Assembly (NCBI GenBank): GCA_022701365.1 | Contig: JAKUHH010000126.1 | Span: 186,001-250,000 of the forward strand | Source of the DNA: Mycocentrospora acerina | Lineage: Eukaryota; Ascomycota; Dothideomycetes; Pleosporales | DNA length: 64,000 nucleotides | Direction of reading: 5' to 3' | Part shown: positions 9,766 through 20,046 of the stretch, one piece after another | How positions within the stretch are numbered: the stretch's first letter is position 1 | How the letters are laid out: every line of letters begins with the position of its first letter | The notes under the pieces: model-generated | What the model saw: only the letters and a program-made list of their open reading frames with translations | Told to the model about the DNA's origin: nothing | Database searches by the model: none | Made by a program: the position numbers and the translations under genes

Positions 9766-10574
9766 ATGTCTTCCTTGTTAGCGCACAATGAAGCAACATA
9801 CAATCTCTCAAAAGCTGTATCTGCACTGCAAGAGACGTTAGAAGCCTATGGAGTACACACAATCAAATGCGAACAAGATCCTATAATTTCTCCTATAGAC
9901 TCTGTAGGCGAAATACTTACTTATCCTGTGATAATCACCACACTAATAGCACCAAGTCTAACAAAGATTCCAGCTCACCAACTTTTCTGAGCCTTGTCCC
10001 CACCACTCTCGAAACAAACTCCCAACTCTCCACCTTCCACCAAAGACTTCAGAATATCGAAAAAATACTCCGCTCCCGCTCGCAGTGGCATCTACCATCC
10101 GTCTCCCTCAATTCCTCAGCCCTTCCTCTCCTGGACCTTTCGGACATGCAGTCTGCAATCGACCTCCTAGACCAAATTGTAAACCAACCCAATAACGCCA
10201 ATCGCCTAACTCCTCGCTCATTTCTCTCAACCCATCGATGGGTCTGGGATCCCGCTTGGAAGGAATTCTATACGCAAATCCCTGAAGAGCGGACTTACGT
10301 GTACCTTTCCAGATGGAAGCACAATCAAGACAGTGGGGAGTGGGAGCATGATGTCATGGCGCATAGAGTAGGGTTGGGACCGGAGGTTGCGGTGGAGGAG
10401 TTGGGATGTTGGGAGGACTGGGAATGGGATCCTGTTTGGGGGGAATGGTGTCTAAATGTAGAAGGAGAGAGCGGGGAGAAGTGTTGTGTGTATGCTAATC
10501 GGTGGAGGTTGGAGGAGGGTGGGGAGTGGGTTTACGACGGCGTGTTTAGGGGTAGTGAGGAGTACAAAGGATGA
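9766..10574 (+). CDS. Unrecognised protein with two Trp-rich repeats
   Basis: Two exons, 9766-9903 and 9957-10574, with a 53-nt intron (donor GTAGGC, branch CACTAAT, acceptor CCAAG) give 251 residues. The splice is phase 0 and joins the only two frames that look coding. The N-terminal half is helical, with coiled-coil-like stretches (FHQRLQNIEKILRSRSQW; DMQSAIDLLDQIVNQ). The C-terminal part holds a duplicated module. Residues about 140-178 read RWVWDPAWKEFY ... VYLSRWKHNQDSGEWEHD; residues about 200-240 read DWEWDPVWGEWC ... VYANRWRLEEGGEWVYD. The shared pattern is W-x-WDPxWxE, a gap, VYxxRW, then GEWxxD. I know no named domain for this. No signal peptide or membrane segment is visible. The next gene is convergent with it, 118 bp away. 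Confidence 0.65.
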
Positions 10575-10692
10575 GCGCTTCTAGGGGAGAACGTTGAGAT
10601 TTTTTTCTTACTGTCCTGATCTTGTTATGCTGTAACAGCTCAAGGATAAAAGTCTTCGAAGAGAATTAGTTGATGGGGAATTTTGATTAAAT

Positions 10693-11751
10693 CTACACAG
10701 TGATCTTGATGTTCAACTTCTCTGCTGTCTTGCGCAACGCATCAGCATCCACCTGCTTGACCTGGTTCTGTTCAGGTAATATTTTGCCTTCAAACGCTCC
10801 TCCAGCCTCGGCAATCAACGATTCCAGTCCGTCACCACTCGAGAAAGACCAGAACCGTGTGTATCTGTCGACAAACTCGATCGAGACTTCGGTACCGGCA
10901 GGAATGAAGGCTGTCTCGCCAACTCGGACTAAGTTTGCCTCACCGCCATTAACTTTTATCGAGATGGCACCAGTCAACACATATAGTGCTTGGTGCACCT
11001 TCTCAAATGTGAATGGCTTGCTCAAGACTGAGTTTGGTAATTTGCTGCTCCCCTCTATGCTCGCGACGGCGAAGTTCCCTGTTGGGTGGGCGGTCCGCCC
11101 CGTTGTGATAAATGGCTTTGCTAGCACGCCCTCAAGCAAGTATGCAGGTCCAGAATCTGACTTCAAATAGTATGGCGCAGGAGTGTCAGGCAATTTAAAG
11201 TCCTCGGAATCAAATTCGGATATTTCAGCCGCGGCATGGTCCCTTACGAAATGTACATCGTACTTAGCCTTAATCTCCATGATCTTAGAGCCAAAATGCG
11301 CGCCCGTATTCCGTGTGTCATACTCGTCCCCGAGAATACCATCATATTTGTCGCAAACGAAACGAAAAAAGTTGATCCAATCCCCAGGCGTAACACATCC
11401 GATTGTTTCTGTCACAGCGTCTAACAATTGTGGGCTGTGGATAACATTTGGTGGTGCGTAGCCAAAGTCGCCAGCACGAAGTATCTTGCATTTGTCCCCG
11501 AGTTGAAGCTTCATGCTACCGCGCGTACACATGAAGACGTCGTGCGCAGCTTTGTGGTAGTGGAAACCGACTGGGTCGCCAGTTGTGCCGTCCATATTGA
11601 ATACGGATAGTAAGTTCTCGGTTTCTGCGGCGGAGGCGAGGATTCGGATTGATGAGCGAGTACCAGGGATAGCTATTGCTTCGCCCTCATAGGCGGGGAT
11701 GATATAGGGAGAGGGCTTTCCCAGCGGCTCATTCACTCGTGGAATAGACAT
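10693..11751 (-). CDS. Quercetin 2,3-dioxygenase-like bicupin
   Basis: One exon of 352 residues from ATG 11751 (MSIPRVNEPLGKPSPYIIP). The frame is open further upstream but without an ATG. Two cupin domains are seen. The N-terminal one has GFHYHKAAHDVF with His64 and His66, and APPNVIHSPQ with His105. The C-terminal one has KVHQALYVLTG and GETAFIPAGTEV. This is the layout of fungal quercetinase, a Cu-dependent dioxygenase that opens the flavonol C-ring, releasing CO and a depside. In the studied Aspergillus enzyme the ligands are two His, a Glu and a third His; here the Glu position (HxHxxxxE) is Asp71. No signal peptide is present, unlike the secreted Aspergillus enzyme, so it is probably intracellular. 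It may therefore act on another phenolic substrate. A hydrolase gene lies 840 bp upstream on the same strand, which would suit depside cleavage. Confidence 0.82.
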   Translation of the reverse strand: MSIPRVNEPLGKPSPYIIPAYEGEAIAIPGTRSSIRILASAAETENLLSVFNMDGTTGDPVGFHYHKAAHDVFMCTRGSMKLQLGDKCKILRAGDFGYAPPNVIHSPQLLDAVTETIGCVTPGDWINFFRFVCDKYDGILGDEYDTRNTGAHFGSKIMEIKAKYDVHFVRDHAAAEISEFDSEDFKLPDTPAPYYLKSDSGPAYLLEGVLAKPFITTGRTAHPTGNFAVASIEGSSKLPNSVLSKPFTFEKVHQALYVLTGAISIKVNGGEANLVRVGETAFIPAGTEVSIEFVDRYTRFWSFSSGDGLESLIAEAGGAFEGKILPEQNQVKQVDADALRKTAEKLNIKITV

Positions 11752-12590
11752 GTTGAAAAATTTGTGAAATGCAGTAAATACTGATTGGTAACCGGAAAGG
11801 TGGGTGCCTATGGATGGAACAAAAAATAAATGTTGGCTGTTTTTGGGTTTCACTATTAACCTAGAACTCTGGAGGCCTACTTACCTTTAACTAAAATACC
11901 TCGCTATAGTACGAGACATCGTTCCGTATTGACCAACCGCAACAATCGGACAACGGTAATTCCGTACCAGTCAAAAGCGCGCACTTGACAAATTCGTCCA
12001 GTCCATGTTTGACTAGGCCACTTGCTCACCAGACAACCAATTGTTCTCGAGTAATCTTTGTCCGTTTATTCTCTAATTTACACGCCTACCGGCTAACGTT
12101 GTACAAATGTCGGACGCGTTCTTGTGCCCGGGACATCTTGCGACGCGACGCGACGCTAGGTTTGACAAAAGGCTGATTTTAAAGTTTAACTGTGTTATTG
12201 ACTACGACAATTAACATTCAATCGCGTAATCGTATGACCGCAATCACAATCAGTTTATTTTATACCTGTACGAACAAGGAATAAACATCATGTTAAAGCT
12301 TTTGGATACTTCGTGGTTAGATGGAGTGGTAGATGCACCCCACTCGTACCCCACATTTAGCGCACAAACTCCCCTCTTCGTAATGTGGAGATGCTACGAG
12401 ACTGAAGTCGTACATCGATCGTACCAACGCGTATCGGAGACAGGAAAATGCCGAGGTGAGCTGACGACGAGCATATTGCCGGGAACTCGAAGACGGTACG
12501 AACATTACATGCATGCATTGTAAACTCAGCGTTTCTATCTTTAACACCAAATATATGATGATTCCAATTTGATATATTAGAACACAGCTC
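11752..12590. other. Intergenic between dioxygenase and hydrolase genes
   Basis: About 840 bp; both neighbours are on the minus strand, so this is the dioxygenase promoter plus the hydrolase 3' region. A GC-rich island with GCGACGCGACGCGACG lies near 12138. No credible reading frame or RNA gene is seen. Confidence 0.4.
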
Positions 12591-13620
12591 CTAGCTACTG
12601 TAAGATTTGGCAATGACCTTCTCCAAGAAATCAAACCCCTTGCGCTGCGTATCCCATGTCTTTGAGCCTTTCTTCATCGAGCCAGCAAAAGTGTGCGGCT
12701 CACCCTCAACTTCGATGAACTCCGTCTCGATACCGTGCGCAACAAGCCTTGACTCGAGCTCCTTGCTCACACGTATGAGCACCATCTTGTCCGCTGTACC
12801 ATGCACAATGGCAACCGGTGGCCATTCTTTGCTAACATTGAGTATCGGATCAACGAGTTGCAGATTTTCAGGTGTCTGGGGCCAGATGGTATTGATGACC
12901 TTGCCTGTGGAAATCTGATGCATTGCAAATGCTTGTCTGGTTTTTGGATTGGGTGCTGAGGGGTCGGGAGTTTGCCCTTCCAGGGAAAGGCCGCCTATGA
13001 ATATTATCTTTTCGCTGTGAATATCTTCCACTTCTTCTTTAGGTCGGGGCTCGCGAAAGTGCGCTGGCAAGCTCTCAAGAGGCTCGTACCAGAAAGGATC
13101 GTTGAAATGAATTGCGCCATAAAAATTGAGGATTGCAAGAGGGCGTTTAGGAACACCCCATGCCTGTTTATGTTAAACACTTGTATGAGCAGGAGTGAAA
13201 ATGAAAACTGATACTTACAGTAGATAATGCCAAATGCCCACCAGAACTCGTGCCCATGACGACTACACGCTCTTCATCTGGCACCACCTCAACCCCACTC
13301 TCTTGCAGTGCTTTTGCTAGCCCACCATCCTGCGTCCATTGCAAAGCATCTCTTACATCAGCCATTGGTCCTTCGAGGACATTCACACCAGGACAAAGAC
13401 GATGCTCAATACCCAAAACAATCCATCCTCGCTCCAGGCAATCTTGAATTTGGTCCTTGTTATTGAGACCCGAGGAACCAAGCATAAAAGCGCCACCGTG
13501 AATCATGATGAGTACTGGTGCGGGTTCACTAGACTGCGTTGGGAAGTAGATATCTGTTGGTATATCGACATTTTGTACAACTTTGTAAGAAACACGAAGG
13601 GGCTTTGGTGGAGATGCCAT
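12591..13620 (-). CDS. Alpha/beta hydrolase (abhydrolase_3 type esterase)
   Basis: Exons 13219-13620 and 12591-13163 flank a 55-nt intron (GTAAGTAT donor, AAACAG acceptor), giving 324 residues. I chose ATG 13620 (MASPPKPLRVSYKVV); an in-frame ATG nine codons earlier is possible. The oxyanion motif HGGAF is at 41-45, the nucleophile elbow GTSSGGH at 123-129 (Ser125), and the likely acid and base are Asp259 (HGTADK) and His291 (GEPHTF). This triad and the HGG motif mark the hormone-sensitive-lipase/carboxylesterase group, which hydrolyses small acyl esters; some members are kynurenine formamidase-like. No signal peptide, so cytosolic. Lying next to a quercetinase-like gene on the same strand, it is a candidate for cleaving the depside ester made by flavonol ring opening. 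That role is inference from position alone. Confidence 0.85.
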
Positions 13621-14076
13621 AGTGTGCACAAATTGGGGAATTGGCATGAAATATCAAAAGCAATATTTGAGACTGAAGGAACAAAATTTCATCTTGTATA
13701 TTAGCAGCTAATGCCATTGTTATAGCGCCATTGAGATGTCCGACAAAATCCCATCTGTGAATATGATGTACGAACCCCGCAGTCAAAGCGTTTGCCCTGA
13801 AAGTGAAGTGGATCAGTTTATTAAGCAATCAAGACATAAATAGGGGTGGTTTCTCTGAATACAATTTCGAACTTTCTGTCTTTATTTTGGGGATTGAAAT
13901 GAGAAGAGTAAATTTAAAATAAGGAGATGGAATATCGTATCCAAAACAGAGACTTGCGATGATCTCGTTCGTGACGTCACCATTTATTCAAGACAAAACT
14001 CCAGTCATCGTGATACAAATTAGGTTTTGTTTTCTGCCTCTCTAAACTACAACAAATTCAATTAAAGAAGATATAC
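13621..14076. other. Intergenic, no feature seen
   Basis: About 455 bp, AT-rich, between the hydrolase start and the GST stop on the same strand. It should hold the hydrolase promoter. No credible frame, RNA gene or repeat. Confidence 0.4.
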
Positions 14077-14785
14077 CTATTTATCTTCCAAGACCTTTTT
14101 GATCGCAGGACGGCTCTTGAGTTTCGCCAGCCACTCTGCAACGTGTGTGAACTCCGACAAATCCAACTTATCCGGGAAGTAGGAAGTTACAGTATTCTGC
14201 CACGGAACGAACGCCAGGTCGGCATACGAGAACTTTCCACCTACTAGCCATGGCCCATCCTGGCCCTTGGGTTGCGCGCTGAGGTGTGCTTCTAAAACGC
14301 TAGTCACACGCTTGATTTCATTGTAGTATCGTTGCTGTGCGCTTTCAATTTGCTCGGGGTGAAACTTTGTAAACCAGACTGCCTGGCCGTAGTATGGGCC
14401 CTGGCCAGAAATCTATCCGAATTAGTGAATATTCCTATGCAAGCGGTTATACAAATTTTCTTACTTGAAAAGCAAGCCACTGCTTCGCAAGGTAGTACTC
14501 TTTAGAGCCCTGCGCGAAACTGATCTTGTTCTCTGTGTCGTACTTTTCCGTGATGTATTCGAGAATTGGGCCAGACTCCCACAGCGTGAAGTCATTGTTG
14601 GGGTCATGAATGGCGGGCATGCGACCGTTGGGGTTGATCTTTAGATATTCGGGCTTCTTGATATCCGCGAACGAAGTGTCCTCGAGGTCGTATGGGAGCG
14701 AGAGTTCTTCGACAACCATGCGCACCTTGGGTGGGTTAGGGCCATGCTTTCCGTAGATCTTGATTGGCTTAATAGAAGAAGACAT
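14077..14785 (-). CDS. Glutathione S-transferase
   Basis: Exons 14465-14785 and 14077-14412 with a 52-nt intron (GTAAGAAAAT donor, GGATAG acceptor) give 218 residues, a normal GST length. The N-terminal thioredoxin-fold domain reads IYGKHGPNPPKVRMVVEEL, then NPNGRMPAIHDPNNDFTLWE and SGPILEYI, i.e. the glutathione-binding cis-Pro and the E-S-G/A motif. The C-terminal helical domain has WLVGGKFSYADLAFVPW, the conserved N-capping motif with Asp. It groups with fungal Ure2/GTT-like enzymes by the HGPNPPKV opening. It would conjugate glutathione to electrophiles in the cytosol. Located among a P450, an SDR and a dioxygenase, it fits a detoxification or catabolic block. ATG 14785 is the only start in frame (MSSSIKPIKIYG). 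Confidence 0.9.
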
Positions 14786-15378
14786 GTTGGAAATTAGTTG
14801 GATAAGAAAAGTATATCGCAGAGATGAAACTGCAGTTGTTGTGTTAATTCTTTGGGGTACAGCTTATATACGTTACTACACCGTTAGGCCCACATCTAAT
14901 GTGGAGACTAGTCTGTAGCATCTATGATTTGTAGAATGGAATTTTGATAAGTCTCTCTAACTCCGATCCCTACTAACCAATCTCTATGCAGTGAGATTGC
15001 CATATTCGGTAATACCTTAGTCAAGGATGCGTTTTTAGCTCCGGGTCATCACATAGGTACCTTCCGGTAGAATTTGTAATTATTGCTGACATTCAACTGA
15101 ACAATCCACTTGAGTACCGATCCGAATGAAATTTATGAGATGCTGACGAATCGATGTGTAATTAGCTAAGCGGAATATTTCCGTGGGCTTCACAGTGGGT
15201 TACCGACTATTCGAGAGTATCCACTCCACGAACGACATAGGCCGTAGATACTGCGGGGAAATATTCGCGAAACTTTTCCAAACCAATGCCTCATATTACG
15301 CGCAGACATAAGCTACGAAATCGTCACGATGCATGAAATTCCATCCTCAACAGTTTTCAAGAAATAATAATACACTCA
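14786..15378. other. Intergenic, no feature seen
   Basis: About 590 bp between the GST start and the SDR stop, both on the minus strand; it should contain the GST promoter. No coding frame, RNA gene or repeat was recognised. Confidence 0.4.
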
Positions 15379-16649
15379 TCATGACTCAGATTTCTTCCCG
15401 AAGACAACCTGATCCTTATTCCGTCCCAAAAACCCGTACGCAATATCTTGCACCCACATTGGCAAATATCTTACTCCCGCCTTTCCCTCCTCACTCTTAG
15501 GAACATAAATGCGCCCGCTTCTTGCCTGTAACACCTGCTCAATGACCACATCGCTCACCCTGCTTGGTGGATCAGGCACAATGCCTCGCTTAGCCATTTC
15601 TTCAGCATGGTCCTTAATAATTCCTGTCTGGTGCCATGACGGGTGGATGGAGGTGGTACAAATGCCTTCTCCGCCAGGGTAACTCGTTAAACATTCGGCG
15701 CGGATCCCTTGTTTATGTTAGAGCTGAGAGGGGGAGTCGAATAGGATATGCAATGGTAACGGGACTAACCTTCACTTAGATACAGTGCCCCAACCTTGGA
15801 AACACAGTAGTCTAGCAACCCTGGTGCAGCAACAAACGACGCCATTGATGCGATAGTAACAATATGACCTTTATTCATCCTAAGCATTCCCGGAAGAAAC
15901 TCGCGGATAAGAACAAAATGGGAAAGAAGGTTGACCTTGAACAGTTTCTCACTCTGTGCATTTGTCGTCTATAGAATACGTTAGTCACAAATTAAATAAT
16001 AGAAGATGCATTACTCACCTCAAGAACCGTCTTTCCATGCGCAATGCCCGCATTGTTCACCAGCACACTAATATCCCCATGCTCCCTCCTAATCTCTTGA
16101 CAGACTTCTTCCACACGCACTGTATCGGAAAGATCGCAGCGGTAAAAAAACACTCCAGACACTACAAAACAAGTTAACATTAACAAATTTGTCCAAAAAA
16201 AAAGTTTCAGAGTGAGCAAAAGAATCAAACTTACATCTTGCCAACTCCTCAGGAAAACCTACAATATCAATGACAACTACCTTTGCCACTTTCTGAAACC
16301 CTTTCACCATCTCATACCCGAATCCCGAGCTGCCCCCAGTAATCAAAACAGTCTCCTCCTTGCCATTTCCGAATTTGAACGGTGCTCCCGCCCGCCCAAA
16401 CGTCCAATTATTCCACGCCCATCTGTTGAGGGCTTGGTTAAGGCGATTTACAACGCCGAGCGAGGTGAGGAGCTTGAGTGTAGTTACTAGCGTGGCGAGA
16501 CGGGCGGGAGTTGAAAGGGCAGTAGGGAGGGAAGAGAGAAGTCGAGTGCGGAGAGACGGGGGCCCGCGAGTTAGGAGGTAGAGTAGGGTGCCTGTGACGA
16601 TGGGCTCAGTAGTTACGTTCTTGACCAGAGAAGAAAGCGCAGGTGCCAT
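15379..16649 (-). CDS. Membrane-anchored short-chain dehydrogenase/reductase (SDR16C-like)
   Basis: Four exons (16235-16649, 16019-16161, 15770-15968, 15379-15707) with introns of 73, 50 and 62 nt give 361 residues. The phases join without any stop. Residues 1-75 include hydrophobic segments (PIVTGTLLYLLTRG; LATLVTTLKLLTSLGVV), so the enzyme is probably anchored in the ER or lipid droplet. The Rossmann motif TGGSSGFG is at 104-111, NNAG at 174-177, the catalytic Ser in IASMAS (227-230), and YCVSK gives Tyr240/Lys244. This is the layout of the retinol dehydrogenase-like group (RDH10/DHRS3, SDR16C), which oxidises or reduces hydrophobic alcohols and carbonyls with NAD(P). The substrate cannot be told from sequence. 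It sits 582 bp downstream of the P450 stop, on the same strand. Confidence 0.88.
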
Positions 16650-17231
16650 ATTGAGCGTATGGAAAACTTCGGCACAAAAAAATGAATTGAGCAAGTACTA
16701 CGTATATTCACTGTGTTATATGTATTTTTGTCGATTGATTTGGGGTTTCATGTGATATAGCATGTTGTGCTACATGATGCGTCGTGTCGTGTCGAGTCGC
16801 GCTAGTGTGTACACCGAGGCTTCTTTAAAGGTACTGTTCCCCGCAGTGCGTGGGAAGTGCCACCTCGGACTCCTTAGCAGTCCGTTTGCGGGGATATGTA
16901 GGGATCGCAGAGCTAGCGTTTTAGGGAAAGGTTGAGTGTGTGGCTCTCGATCTGGTAATTGGCTATGTCATTTTGAGACGTTGTGCATTGAATCGATGAG
17001 CGTTTTAGTGTGAAGTCATATGGGTCATACGAGAGATCTTCATTGAAGCGGATGGTTTATTACGATTAGCAAAAAGATGTGCAAGATCCTTGAGAACAGC
17101 TTCTGTTGTCGGAAAGAGGCACGAGACACTTAGCTCGAAAATGATCTCGTTGACTTTTGTTACATTCATGTCCGTATGCTGAGCACCTTTGGCATCCTGA
17201 CCACGACACACTATTTCACCTTCGCACTTAT
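16650..17231. other. Intergenic between SDR and P450 genes
   Basis: About 580 bp containing the SDR promoter and the P450 3' end. CGTGTCGTGTCGAGTCGCG near 16783 is a short tandem GTGTC run. No coding frame with support. Confidence 0.4.
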
Positions 17232-18915
17232 TCAAACCCCCCACACTACAGATTTCAACTTGAGGTTCATCCCACCAATTGGCTTACTGGTAATCGCCCC
17301 TCCATTAACTACATTCTCCCCTGGCCTCGCCATCTTCATCTCAAATCCTCCCACAAATGCCGCCACCAACGCTCTCATTTCCGCCCGGGCAAACTTCTCC
17401 CCAATACAACTTCTTGGACCGTGTAAAAACGTCAGAAACGAATAATTACTCTCCGCGCCTCCATTCATTGTTGCTCTCCCGCTCTCCTTGTCGATCCACC
17501 GCTGTGGAACAAACTCCTCGGCATCAGCGCCCCAAAGTGTGGGGGCGCGGTTAATGGCCCAGGGGACGATGAAAGTCAAGGTACCTGATGGGATGAAGTG
17601 ACCCGCGATGGATGTGTCGCAGATTGCGATGCGGGCTGTGGAGGGGATGGTGGGATAGAGGCGCATGACTTCATTGCAGACACCATTGAGGAAGGGCATA
17701 CTTTCTAAGAGGGCAGAAATGTCGGTTGAAGGGGAGGAGAGAAGGGTTGGGTCGGGAATGAATTCATGGATTTCGGCACGTAGACGAGTTTGAATTTCCG
17801 GGTGATTGGAGAGAAGGTAGGTAGCCCATGTAAGAGCAGAAGAAGTGGTTTCGTGTCTAGACGGTGTCAGAAACAAGAATGGCGATGGCTTTACAGTACA
17901 CTTACCCAGCGGCTAGAAAGGTGAGAAGTTGATCAACCAGATTCTCGTCAGAGAAATTGTTGGTTCGGATCATGATGGACAAAACGTCCACACTCTGTGC
18001 ACTACTCTCTTGCTTCAATTTAGCTTTCTTTTCCTTGACAAACTCGGTGCAAATCCTTCTCAAGTTCCCTGTCGTCACCCTCACCCTCTCGTTAAGTTTC
18101 CACGGCAGTATGGCAATAAGCCAAGGCGGAAAGATGAGATGAAACGCAAAGTATGCTGCCTTCTCCGGTGTCGGCTCAAGAATCTCCTCGTAGTTGATGA
18201 TAAGCTCATCATCGCCGTTTTTCAAGGACGCAATGTCTCTCCCTAGTCCTGCAAGCCCGATGATGTCGAGCGTAACTTGCGTAGAGTAATGTCCAATCTC
18301 TATCACCTTCTCCGGATCCTCATCTAAAGACGTTCTAACCGCATTACAAAACTCAACCGACTTTGACCAAAACACTGGGTACATCTCTTTGATATGTCTG
18401 AAGTGAAACGAAGGCATGATCTGCTTCCGATGATGTTTGTGCTCGTCCCCCTCTGTCATTAACAGCCCATCACCGAGAAACTTTTTTAAGAAATTGCGAA
18501 CCCAGGGCGGCTTCTCAAAATCGTAGCTTCGGTGAACAAGCACATCGGCCAGTGCTGCAGGGCTTGTCAGAAAAAGCCTATCCGTATGGAGGAAACCCAT
18601 TATGTTAATGATGCCGTCGTTTGGTGTTTCTTTCATCATTCGAAGGTTTGCCTCTCCTGCCGGCCGCTCGAACAAAGACATGCTATGACCGATAAGTGGC
18701 AATCCGCCCCGGGCTCGAGGTAGATGGCGGAGAGGGCTGAGGAAGAAAGGGTAGACAATGAGTTTGTAAACAGTCCAAAGTGAAAAGTTGACCAGCGAGA
18801 AGAGTAGGAAGAAGGAAGTCAAAGTTACAGCAGGGAAGACATTTGGGAGTAGATAAAAAGCGACAATCGACTCGGACAACGACACCAACACGGTATTGAC
18901 AGGTGTGAATTGCAT
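17232..18915 (-). CDS. Cytochrome P450 monooxygenase
   Basis: Exons 17906-18915 and 17232-17856 with a 49-nt intron (GTAAGTG donor, GTCTAG acceptor) give 544 residues. An N-terminal hydrophobic region (VTLTSFFLLFSLVNFSLW) anchors it in the ER, followed by a Pro-rich hinge (LPRARGGLPLIGHS). The I-helix motif AGHETTS spans the splice junction at about 336-342, ExxR is NEVMR (Glu399-Arg402), and the haem loop FLHGPRSCIGEKF places the thiolate at Cys487. All catalytic elements are intact. The overall sequence recalls fungal Dit2/CYP4-like enzymes, but I cannot assign a CYP family. It would need a P450 reductase encoded elsewhere. It is divergent from the alcohol dehydrogenase gene at 20047, so the 1.1-kb gap between them may act as a shared promoter. 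Confidence 0.92.
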
Positions 18916-20046
18916 GATGACTGTATTTCTTGCGGGTTTGCAACGGGTCTCAGGACCTCTATATGAGTTTCCCAGTGTACTCTAGCTCTACGTTTTACAC
19001 TGTAGCCTACATGTACATGGACGTGAAGGCAGAGCGAAGCAAGCTCGCATCGCAGAAGGTCGTTGCTTGTGACGCCACGCAGCCTCGGCTGAAACGTCTT
19101 AGTCTGTTGATCTTGAGGATGGCTGACGAATCGCAGGACGGACGCATGCTGTTCCGAATGTACCGGTTAGGTAGTACATGCGAGGCCCTACTGCGGGGAG
19201 TTTGCCTGCGTGTGACAGCACTGCGTGAGCTTGGAGAGTGAGATTTGATGGCTAAATGATGATGGAGCACCAGTCTTCAATGAACATGGTCCTCGGTCTG
19301 CAGATGCACTCGCTGTCGTTTCTCACAACTTTTTCAATAATCATCCGTAGTGCACAATAACGGCCTCAGACGTGGAGTATAGTTTCAAACAGACTCTCGC
19401 AAGTCTAGCTCGAGCGAGAAGATGATGCGCAGCAGGTTTAGGAATCAACAAGACCGTTGTTTGCGACTTAACCAATATGTGTAATCTACGTGTGCAGGTC
19501 TTTACTTGGTCTACCACAAACTTTAATGGAAAAAAGCAGCATTTTCATATAGTGCCTTGTAGTCCATGATCAACAGCGCATGCATTGGTACCAACGTGTA
19601 CGTGTGTGATAGGTATATCAGCCTTATGATGTAGATCCCAAGATTTGAAGTGACAAGGACTAACTTCCATCCTGAAGCCTTCAGCGTGAAGATTACAGCA
19701 GAACGGTTGTTGTACAATCGGACATGGACTAATACACATTTGCTGCTCGTAACTTCTTTTTCTGTCACCCTGGATTCAGTCGGCGGCCGACAGCTCCGTT
19801 ACTCAGGTTCCTTTTGTCCACGCTCATGCCAGGTTCGGACATGTTCGTACCAGGATGCGGGTCCGGAAACGGGTTTACCCCACAACGGAGCCCCATCCGC
19901 ACCCCTCACCATGACGCCTCTATGAAAGCTTGATGATGAGGGGAATAAAAGAATCACAACTCCCATTTCCATGAGTTGTAATGTAAAGAAACTTTCAGTC
20001 AAGAAACCAGTCACAATTTCGGTAGTCACCTCTTCAAACTTTTACA
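18916..20046. other. Divergent intergenic region between P450 and alcohol dehydrogenase
   Basis: About 1.13 kb separates two divergent oxidoreductase genes and should hold both promoters. Open frames of 80-100 codons on both strands are not convincing. I found no clear transcription factor site beyond chance level. Confidence 0.45.
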
